This document shows, piece by piece, positions 6,442 through 10,399 of a stretch of 10,399 bases of DNA. Both the position numbers and the translations under genes were made by a program. The notes below the pieces were generated by a model. That model ran no database searches. It had not been told where the DNA came from and saw only the letters and a list, made by a program, of their open reading frames with translations. The DNA comes from an archaeon (lineage in GTDB: Archaea; Nanobdellota; Nanobdellia; Pacearchaeales; GW2011-AR1). Position 1 is the stretch's first letter; the number at the start of each line of letters is the position of its first letter. The stretch is taken from the NCBI GenBank assembly GCA_030699005.1, contig JAUYLQ010000024.1, positions 1-10,399 of the forward strand, in the 5' to 3' direction.

Positions 6442-6462
6442 TTTTCCCTTAAGGAAAATTTA
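6438..6462. repeat. 10-bp inverted repeat forming back-to-back BRE/TATA elements
   Basis: TAAATTTTCC (6438-6447) and GGAAAATTTA (6453-6462) are exact inverted copies around a 5-base centre (CTTAA). Each arm carries the BRE-like GGAAAA and the beginning of the TATA box for one of the two divergent genes, so the repeat is the promoter pair itself. Confidence -1.
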
Positions 6463-6466
6463 TATA
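6459..6466 (+). promoter_or_regulatory. TATA box of serS
   Basis: TTTATATA preceded by AAGGAAAA (BRE-like). The first T is 29 bases before the serS ATG, so the messenger should be leaderless. Confidence -1.
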
Positions 6467-6487
6467 TTCCCTCATTCTTTTGTAAAT

Positions 6488-7777
6488 ATGATTGACATAA
6501 ACCTGCTTCGGGAGCATCCCGAAAAGGTAAAAGAGAACATAAAAAAGAAGTTTCAGGATGAAAAACTCCCTCTTATTGATGAAATTCTTAAGCTTGATTC
6601 AAAATGGAAAAAGTTGAAGTATGATGAAGACAACCTCCGCTCACAACGAAATAAAATTTCTAAAAGTATAGCTGAAGAGATTAAGAAAGGAAATAAAAAA
6701 GAGGCTGAAAATTTAAAAAAGAAAGCAAAAGAAATTCCGGAAAAAATTGATAAGTCTGAAGTTAAAAGGAAAAAACTTGAAGAAAAAATAAAAGAGATTC
6801 TAATGAAAATTCCTAACATCATGCATGATTCAGTTCCTGTTGGAAAAAACGAAAGAGAAAATGTCGAAATTAAAAGAATAGGTGAGCCAAAGGTGCCGTC
6901 TTATGAGATTTTTAACCATGCAGAACTTGCAGAAAAGCTTAATGGGGTTGACTTTGACGATGCGAGAAAAACTTCAGGAAACGGATTTTATTATCTTAAA
7001 GGGGACTTATCCCGACTCCACTCTGCTCTTCTTTCATATGCAAAAGATTATATGATAAGAGAAGGCTTTGAGTTCATTATCCCCCCATTCATGATAAGAA
7101 GCGAAGTCGTTGATGGAGTCATGAGTTTTAAAGAAAAGGATAACATGATGTATAAAATTGAAGGTGAAGACCTTTATTTAATTGGAACAAGTGAGCACTC
7201 ACTGATCGGGATGTTTGCTGGGAAGACCCTTAATGGAAAAAACCTCCCTTACAAAATAACGGGGATTTCCCCATGCTTCAGGAAAGAGGGCGGAGCTCAT
7301 GGAATTGAAGAAAAAGGGTTTTACAGGGTTCATCAGTTTGAAAAGCAGGAGATGATTCTCATTTGTGACCCGGAAGAGTCTTACGTATGGTATGAAAAAA
7401 TGCTCGCCATTACAACCAATATTTTCAAGGAACTTGGTATTCCAGTCAGAATCTTAGAATGCTGCAGTGGAGACCTTGCTGATTTGAAAGCAAAATCCGC
7501 AGATGTTGAAGCATGGAGTCCGAGGCAAAAAAAATATTACGAAGTTGGAAGTTGTTCAAATTTAACTGATGCCCAAGCAAGGAGACTGAATATAAGAGCT
7601 GAAAAGAATGGAAAAACTTATTTTGTTCATACCCTTAATAATACGGTTATTGCATCTCCACGTGCATTAATTGCAGTTCTCGAAAACTTTCAGGAAAAGG
7701 ATGGGGCCGTTGGAATTCCTAAAGTTTTACAACCATACATGGGCGGAATGAAAAAAATTGAAGCAAGAAAATTATAA
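6488..7777 (+). CDS. serS: Seryl-tRNA synthetase (common type)
   Basis: Charges tRNA-Ser (and tRNA-Sec where present) with serine in the cytoplasm; class II aminoacyl-tRNA synthetase working as a homodimer. The N-terminal ~110 residues are the lysine/glutamate-rich antiparallel coiled-coil arm that grips the long variable arm of tRNA-Ser, opening with the typical MIDINLLREHPEKV. The catalytic core shows TSEHSL (residues 234-239), motif 2 as CFRKEGGAHGIEEKGFYRVHQF with R265, and motif 3 as SPRALIAVLENF with R392. At 429 residues it matches the common bacterial/eukaryotic/archaeal form (~430), not the rare methanogen form with its different N-terminal domain. TSEH replaces the usual TSEV/TAEV, a variant I associate with archaeal sequences. 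The ATG lies 29 bases after the TATA box, so the RNA is leaderless. The stop overlaps the convergent gene's stop by six bases. Assignment secure. Confidence -1.
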   Translation: MIDINLLREHPEKVKENIKKKFQDEKLPLIDEILKLDSKWKKLKYDEDNLRSQRNKISKSIAEEIKKGNKKEAENLKKKAKEIPEKIDKSEVKRKKLEEKIKEILMKIPNIMHDSVPVGKNERENVEIKRIGEPKVPSYEIFNHAELAEKLNGVDFDDARKTSGNGFYYLKGDLSRLHSALLSYAKDYMIREGFEFIIPPFMIRSEVVDGVMSFKEKDNMMYKIEGEDLYLIGTSEHSLIGMFAGKTLNGKNLPYKITGISPCFRKEGGAHGIEEKGFYRVHQFEKQEMILICDPEESYVWYEKMLAITTNIFKELGIPVRILECCSGDLADLKAKSADVEAWSPRQKKYYEVGSCSNLTDAQARRLNIRAEKNGKTYFVHTLNNTVIASPRALIAVLENFQEKDGAVGIPKVLQPYMGGMKKIEARKL

Positions 7778-8089
7778 TCCCCAATTTTTATGCAATTCAT
7801 CAAAAAATGAGTCGACTCTGTTTGAATATCCCCTGTAAAAATCGGAATTGTTTAAGGGGGAATCTGCTGAAAGCTTGCCTTTCACTCCTTCAAACAGTTC
7901 TCTTAAATCGAGGTAAACCCTTGACTTCCTTTCTATAAACTGAACCGGTTCTTTTGGAAGCATCCTTTCTATTTGATACCTAAACAGATTTGAACCCTGG
8001 ATAAATCCATTATCCGTAAAGTTTTCACTATCAAGAACTGATTTTGTGGCTTTCACCTCATTTATTATCAACTTCTCTATTTCTTTCAT
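7772..8089 (-). CDS. Hypothetical ~100-aa protein, tandem paralog A
   Basis: Not a recognised family. It encodes 105 residues, highly charged, predicted mostly helical, with no signal peptide, membrane helix or cysteine. Residues 33-105 align with the product of the next gene upstream (8174-8479). The 46-residue ungapped part shares 15 identities, including LF, PKE, IE-x-K and FE-x-V, and the C-terminal signature VDSxFxxLHxxxGL follows. The ATG at 8089 is 30 bases from a TATA box (first T at 8119) with GGGAAAAG as BRE, hence probably leaderless. The stop codon overlaps that of convergent serS (7772-7777). The 84-base gap to its paralog contains this promoter, so the pair is not a simple co-transcribed operon. 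Function unknown; a cytoplasmic location is inferred. Confidence -1.
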   Translation of the reverse strand: MKEIEKLIINEVKATKSVLDSENFTDNGFIQGSNLFRYQIERMLPKEPVQFIERKSRVYLDLRELFEGVKGKLSADSPLNNSDFYRGYSNRVDSFFDELHKNWGL

Positions 8090-8111
8090 AAGTATGATTG
8101 GTTTTTAATTA

Positions 8112-8119
8112 ACTTAAAA
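8112..8119 (-). promoter_or_regulatory. TATA box of paralog A
   Basis: TTTTAAGT preceded by GGGAAAAGC (BRE-like), with its first T 30 bases before the ATG at 8089. Confidence -1.
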
Positions 8120-8173
8120 GCTTTTCCCTTGTCTCTTGCTAAAACCGAAAAGGGTTAAGTAAAAAGAATGCGG

Positions 8174-8479
8174 TCAGAAAGAACTAAGCCCCAATTTTTC
8201 GTGGAGTTTTTGAAAATAAGAATCAACTTCATTTTTGTATGCATCCTGAAATGGGTCTGAATCGGAAAGGTCGCATATTACCTCCTCAAAAAAATTCCTG
8301 AAATTTGTGAATGTCTGGATTTTCTCTTCAATTGATTTTCCGTATTCTTTTGGCTCAAATTTTCTTAAGTGTGCATAAAAAAGGCTTTTTCCATACATCC
8401 CAAGGTTATTTGAAATCTTCTTTCTCTCAAGATATTTCTCTACAAAACTCAATTCCGTTTTTAATTTATTTTCACCCAT
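8174..8479 (-). CDS. Hypothetical ~100-aa protein, tandem paralog B
   Basis: Encodes 101 residues from the ATG at 8479. It is a paralog of the neighbouring 7772-8089 product and, like it, belongs to no family I know. Shared elements in order are LF (33-34), PKE (43-45), IEEK (50-53), FRxFFEEV (60-67), LSxSDP (71-76) and VDSYFxxLHxxxGL (85-98). It has a three-residue SSF tail after the shared end and one cysteine (69). It is charged and helical, with no membrane helix. A TTG at 8488 is also in frame and only 27 bases from the TATA box, but ATG is preferred since TTG is rarely used on leaderless RNAs; the ATG would have a leader of a few bases. T-rich DNA after the stop could terminate transcription before paralog A. 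Confidence -1.
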   Translation of the reverse strand: MGENKLKTELSFVEKYLERKKISNNLGMYGKSLFYAHLRKFEPKEYGKSIEEKIQTFTNFRNFFEEVICDLSDSDPFQDAYKNEVDSYFQKLHEKLGLSSF

Positions 8480-8507
8480 TTTAATCAATTGATTTACTTT
8501 TACCCTC

Positions 8508-8515
8508 TTTAAAAA
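8508..8515 (-). promoter_or_regulatory. TATA box of paralog B
   Basis: TTTTTAAA on the minus strand, first T 36 bases from the ATG at 8479 and 27 bases from the TTG at 8488. It leaves the exact start ambiguous but confirms that this gene has its own promoter. Confidence -1.
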
Positions 8516-8563
8516 TCTTTCTTAATTGAATAAATTATTATTATTAAAAAATAAATTAAAAAG

Positions 8564-8620
8564 GATTAAAAAAATAAACGGATTAAAAAACAGATAGCAA
8601 CAGATAAAAATAAACAACAA
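8564..8620 (-). other. T-rich tract with repeated TTTTTTAATCC, downstream of the twin hairpin
   Basis: Read on the minus strand this stretch is a run of T5-T7 tracts, with TTTTTTAATCC occurring twice (plus-strand GGATTAAAAAA at 8564-8574 and 8580-8590) and ATCTGTTGCTATCTGTT between tracts. Archaeal RNA polymerase terminates at such T-rich DNA, so it is a likely terminator region for RNA coming from 8722-9438 or from the hairpin locus. Confidence -1.
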
Positions 8621-8625
8621 AAGGT

Positions 8626-8676
8626 GGGGTGAAGATCCGAAGATTTTCACCCCGTTGTTCAACCGAAGTTGAACAA
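8626..8676 (-). ncRNA. Twin UUCG-capped hairpins: candidate structured RNA or tandem terminator
   Basis: Two hairpins lie one base apart. Hairpin 1 has arms 8626-8637 and 8642-8653, hairpin 2 arms 8655-8663 and 8668-8676. On the minus strand each loop is TTCG closed by C-G, the exceptionally stable C(UUCG)G tetraloop. The stems are 9 bp perfect (TTGTTCAAC/GTTGAACAA) and 12 bp with one A-C mismatch. On the plus strand that mismatch is a G-U wobble, but the loops become CGAA and no T tract follows. T-rich DNA follows on the minus side (8564-8620). The element begins 46 bases after the stop of the minus-strand gene at 8722. A weak TATA-like TTAGTTAA (first T 8704) preceded by CCGAAAA would place an RNA start at ~8675, the base of hairpin 2, so an independent small RNA is possible. 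No known RNA family is recognised. The structure is certain as sequence, the function is not. Confidence -1.
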
Positions 8677-8721
8677 AATATTAAGAGCCCAGAAGTTTAA
8701 CTAATTTTCGGTTTTTAATGG

Positions 8722-9438
8722 TTAATCAAAAATTTCATCCCAATATTTGTAAAGAATAGCTCCCCCTAAAAATGCCAACTTAACATACCAATTCCCCAAT
8801 GGTTCTAATTTTGCAGTCGTATGGGGACTTTTGTAGAAAAAAGGATTTTCATTTAGAGAGTTATAAACTCCGTCCCTGAAAACCCATCTCAAAGCAGAAA
8901 ACATTGCTAAATCTTTTGTATACTCTAAAAATTCATCTTTATTTTTAAGAACTGAATACCCTCCACTTCCTAAACTTAACCCTAGTTCAATTCCTTGAGT
9001 TGTATGCCAAAGGCTGTTATATTTTTTTTCTAATTCTTCATCACCTGACCTGAAAAAAGTTCTGTCTCTCATTTGGTAATAGGCACTATACCCGCTAACC
9101 ACAGAATGTGTTAGAGATAACCCATCCATAATCAATTTATCCGCTAAAGAAATTTTTTTGTTTTCGGGTATTTTTTGGCTTTCTTTTGAGTCTTCTTCAG
9201 ACTTCTTGTTAAAATTTACATACGGAAAATCCGTTTTTTTAACTGAATCTTTGGCTAAGAAATAATCTTTAAAATTGGGTTTGAATGCAAGACTTTCATT
9301 TAAGGATAAATGATTGTTCGGTTCTCCATCTTTCCCTTCAGCATGAATTTCTTTAATAGGGGAAAGCAAAATACCTGCCGCTAATAAGCGGGATCCCCAT
9401 TTTATAATCGGATTTTTGACAAAACTCTCCATCCTCAT
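8722..9438 (-). CDS. Putative exported or membrane-associated protein, family unknown (238 aa)
   Basis: The N terminus has a positively charged start (KNPIIKWGSR), a short hydrophobic core LLAAGILLSPI (about 18-28) and a possible signal-peptidase site IHA|EG at 33/34, so export is plausible. Residues 35-95 are polar, low in complexity and probably disordered. The C-terminal ~140 residues contain several amphipathic or hydrophobic helices (about 103-122, 146-165, 173-190, 216-233) and an aromatic signature RWVFRDGVYN...NPFFYKS (184-204). I weakly recall that pattern, RW-x-x-x-DxxxN then PFFY, from small membrane proteins of phages and bacteria, but cannot name the family. The ATG at 9438 lies 28 bases after the TATA-like TTTTTAAATA (first T 9466), fitting a leaderless start; a second ATG two codons later is less well placed. 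Downstream lie the twin hairpins. Function unknown. Confidence -1.
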   Translation of the reverse strand: MRMESFVKNPIIKWGSRLLAAGILLSPIKEIHAEGKDGEPNNHLSLNESLAFKPNFKDYFLAKDSVKKTDFPYVNFNKKSEEDSKESQKIPENKKISLADKLIMDGLSLTHSVVSGYSAYYQMRDRTFFRSGDEELEKKYNSLWHTTQGIELGLSLGSGGYSVLKNKDEFLEYTKDLAMFSALRWVFRDGVYNSLNENPFFYKSPHTTAKLEPLGNWYVKLAFLGGAILYKYWDEIFD

Positions 9439-9456
9439 ACCATTCTAGAATTCTCA

Positions 9457-9466
9457 TATTTAAAAA
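9457..9466 (-). promoter_or_regulatory. TATA box of the exported-protein gene
   Basis: TTTTTAAATA on the minus strand, first T 28 bases before the ATG at 9438. Confidence -1.
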
Positions 9467-9533
9467 GTCTTCTATTATGTCATTATTAAATAATTACAAA
9501 AATGAGTTTTGTTTATTAATATAATAAAGATCA

Positions 9534-9557
9534 GGATGGTGAGAAGGATGATGAGAA
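9534..9557 (+). repeat. Tandem 12-base repeat
   Basis: GGATGGTGAGAA (9534-9545) is immediately followed by GGATGATGAGAA (9546-9557), one base different, and then ATAATAATAA. It sits in the AT-rich gap 9439-9617, in which I see only this, the promoter of the minus-strand gene and the tRNA promoter. Confidence -1.
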
Positions 9558-9581
9558 TAATAATAAAATAAAAAGACAAGG

Positions 9582-9589
9582 TTTAAAAA
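9582..9589 (+). promoter_or_regulatory. TATA box of the tRNA-Asp gene
   Basis: TTTAAAAA, first T 36 bases before the mature 5' end at 9618. It predicts a precursor with a leader of roughly 5-7 bases to be removed by RNase P or an equivalent. Confidence -1.
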
Positions 9590-9617
9590 TAAAAATTGGT
9601 ATCCAAGTTTGTTAATT

Positions 9618-9689
9618 GCTCACTTGGTCTAACGGTTATGACACTAGCCTGTCGCGCTGGAAACCCGGGTCCGACTCCCGGAGTGGGCG
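9618..9689 (+). tRNA. tRNA-Asp (anticodon GTC)
   Basis: A full 72-base cloverleaf. The acceptor stem is GCTCACT/AGTGGGC (one T-G wobble), with discriminator G at 9689, the aspartate identity base. The D arm GTC...GAC has loop TAACGGTTAT containing the two conserved Gs. The anticodon stem is CTAGC/GCTGG with loop CTGTCGC, giving anticodon GTC. The variable loop has four bases (AAAC), and the T stem is CCGGG/CCCGG. CCA is not encoded and must be added by CCA transferase. There is no intron. The T loop reads TCCGACT, so position 55 is C instead of the nearly universal T (pseudouridine), which should weaken the G18-psi55 tertiary contact. All stems are intact, so it is probably functional. Confidence -1.
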
Positions 9690-9731
9690 TATTTCCCTAT
9701 TCTCCCTTATAAAAATCCCCTCATACATAGG

Positions 9732-9739
9732 CATATATA
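9732..9739 (+). promoter_or_regulatory. TATA box of the DUF1328-type gene
   Basis: CATATATA; the first T (9734) is 27 bases before the ATG at 9761, consistent with a leaderless RNA independent of the tRNA. Confidence -1.
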
Positions 9740-9760
9740 CTTCGTTTAACTCTAAATAAC

Positions 9761-9952
9761 ATGTCAAACAAGAAGGGCGTTGGAAGTTGGTTAATTTGGT
9801 CTTTAATATTCTTAATAGTAGCAATAGTTGCCGGAATATTTGGATTTGGGTTAGTTTCAGGAGTTTCTTATACAATCGCGAAATGGTTAGCAATAATCTT
9901 TGTGGTTCTACTTGTAATAACGATAATATCCCGTACGATAAAAAGAGCTTAG
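9761..9952 (+). CDS. Small membrane protein of the DUF1328/UPF0391 (YtjA) type
   Basis: 63 residues with two membrane helices: about residues 9-31 (LIWSLIFLIVAIVAGIFGFG) and 39-58 (AKWLAIIFVVLLVITII), then a basic tail RTIKRA. The layout and the IxFLIxAxxAGxxGFG...A...AKxLxxIFxVLxVxxxI pattern match UPF0391/DUF1328 proteins, which are 50-65 residues, abundant in bacteria, and of unknown function, sometimes linked to stress or envelope. The archaeal copy has an extra basic N-terminal SNKKG. A leaderless ATG is supported by a TATA box 27 bases upstream. Family resemblance is by eye from the glycine and alanine pattern; presence in an archaeon suggests either wide distribution or an old transfer. 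Confidence -1.
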   Translation: MSNKKGVGSWLIWSLIFLIVAIVAGIFGFGLVSGVSYTIAKWLAIIFVVLLVITIISRTIKRA

Positions 9953-9995
9953 AACTAGGATAAATCTTATTTTAAAATAAATCCATTGGGAAAGA

Positions 9996-10003
9996 TTTTT
10001 AAG
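9996..10003 (+). promoter_or_regulatory. TATA box of the putative lipoprotein gene
   Basis: TTTTTAAG preceded by GGGAAAGA (BRE-like), first T 29 bases before the ATG at 10025. It rules out the upstream in-frame TTG at 9986, which lies before the TATA box. Confidence -1.
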
Positions 10004-10024
10004 GTATTTGCTCCTGAAAATGAT

Positions 10025-10318
10025 ATGAAAAAACTCGCAGAAATTGTTCTCTTAGGAAGTTTGACTTTTGTAGGAACAGGTTGCAGTTCAAATGAGCCAG
10101 AGATCCACAAAGGAGAATATGACGGAAAAAAATATGTTGTAATTAGTTATGAAGATAGTAGCAATGTAATTCTTAAAGTTAATGATAGTACTTTCGTGAC
10201 ATTTCATAATTATCATGAAAACGGCAAGTTAAAATGTAACAGAATAGATGTAAAGAAAGGCAACGAAACAGAATACTTTAATTTTAATGATTCTCATCAA
10301 AAGGGAAGAAATTTTTAG
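10025..10318 (+). CDS. Small putative lipoprotein or secreted protein (97 aa), function unknown
   Basis: Starts MKKLAEIVLLGSLTFVGTGC: a two-lysine N region, a hydrophobic core (about 4-16) and a cysteine at residue 20 followed by SSNEPE, the layout of a lipoprotein signal. The lipobox (GTGC) lacks the usual leucine at -3, so lipid attachment is uncertain and plain secretion is possible. The mature part is short, polar and beta-leaning (KYVVISYEDSSNVILKV, then STFVTFHNYHENGK), ending in a charged, asparagine-rich tail, with one further cysteine (~71). No family recognised. The ATG at 10025 is 29 bases after a TATA box. It is oriented like the preceding small membrane protein but separated from it by its own promoter, so the two are not obviously an operon. 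Confidence -1.
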   Translation: MKKLAEIVLLGSLTFVGTGCSSNEPEIHKGEYDGKKYVVISYEDSSNVILKVNDSTFVTFHNYHENGKLKCNRIDVKKGNETEYFNFNDSHQKGRNF

Positions 10319-10354
10319 TTCATAATTCCTTAAACGCCCCCATACTATCAAGTC

Positions 10355-10362
10355 TTTAAACT
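10355..10362 (+). promoter_or_regulatory. Possible TATA box for a gene running off the right edge
   Basis: TTTAAACT, 31 bases before a GTG at 10386 and 38 bases before an ATG at 10393. Either could open a plus-strand gene beyond the window; fewer than 15 bases are visible, so nothing can be said of the product. Confidence -1.
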
Positions 10363-10399
10363 ATTTTACCTTTAGTTAGTGGATTGTGAACTATGGAAA

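Noticed and set aside
6553..6822. Minus-strand open frame of 89 codons rich in Phe and Ser
   Set aside because: It is the antisense image of the lysine/glutamate-rich coiled-coil of seryl-tRNA synthetase, a common artefact.
7772..8479. Toxin-antitoxin pair
   Set aside because: The two ~100-residue proteins are paralogs of each other, have separate promoters and an 84-base gap, and show no toxin or DNA-binding motif.
8626..8676. CRISPR repeats or insertion-sequence ends
   Set aside because: The two hairpins differ in stem sequence, there are no regularly spaced repeats, no cas or transposase gene, and no target-site duplication.
9536..9571. 11-codon leaderless peptide gene (ATG at 9536)
   Set aside because: No well-placed TATA box, and the repeat-derived sequence gives no convincing product.
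9636..9893. Minus-strand open frame of 85 codons
   Set aside because: It runs antisense through both the tRNA-Asp gene and the DUF1328-type gene, and the product resembles no protein.
9986..10024. TTG start 13 codons upstream for the putative lipoprotein
   Set aside because: It would place the TATA box inside the gene and put a polar extension before the signal sequence.

Overview
This is an AT-rich archaeal window, most likely from a DPANN archaeon of the Woesearchaeales/Pacearchaeales kind. The archaeal assignment rests on three things. The ribosomal protein S10 is archaeal-type and 102 residues long. Nearly every gene has a BRE/TATA promoter set so that the RNA would begin at or within about ten bases of the start codon. 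The tRNA-Asp gene does not encode its CCA end. The DPANN assignment is inference, resting on low GC, single-gene transcription units, several orphan membrane proteins, and a membrane helix followed by an ITGN motif, which I recall as common in those lineages.

Layout. Positions 1-1388 (minus) hold the N-terminal 462 codons of phosphoenolpyruvate synthase, cut by the window edge. A small protein ending in a UvrB/UvrC (UVR) motif follows on the minus strand (1456-1896). Divergent from it is an orphan cytoplasmic protein (2007-2432), which converges on ribosomal protein S10 (2429-2737, minus). S10 shares an overlapping TATA region with a divergent Kef-type cation:proton antiporter carrying an RCK/TrkA-N domain (2807-4516). 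Next comes a two-gene unit: a membrane-anchored bacterial-type PH-domain protein (4578-5036) and, through an ATGA overlap, a single-pass surface protein with an internally duplicated beta-rich unit (5033-5722). A polytopic membrane protein of unknown function (5760-6410, minus) and seryl-tRNA synthetase (6488-7777, plus) diverge from a strikingly symmetrical back-to-back BRE/TATA promoter.

The second part is more accessory in character. Two adjacent minus-strand genes (7772-8089 and 8174-8479) encode ~100-residue proteins that are paralogs of each other and of no family I recognise. Upstream of them, between 8626 and 8676, two hairpins separated by one base both have C(UUCG)G tetraloops when read on the minus strand and are followed by T-rich DNA. 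They are either an unusual tandem terminator or a small structured RNA. They sit just downstream of an orphan exported or membrane protein (8722-9438, minus). The window ends with tRNA-Asp(GTC), which has an odd C at position 55 of the T loop, then a 63-residue DUF1328/UPF0391-type membrane protein, a short putative lipoprotein, and a promoter leading into the next gene at the right edge.

Working together: the recognisable genes are housekeeping (pyruvate-to-PEP conversion, translation, cation homeostasis). They are mostly transcribed singly from their own promoters, and only 4578-5722 looks like a true operon. No CRISPR array, insertion sequence, prophage or defence island is visible. The best candidates for something undescribed are the UUCG twin hairpin, the tandem paralog pair, and the duplicated-unit surface protein coupled to the PH-domain protein.
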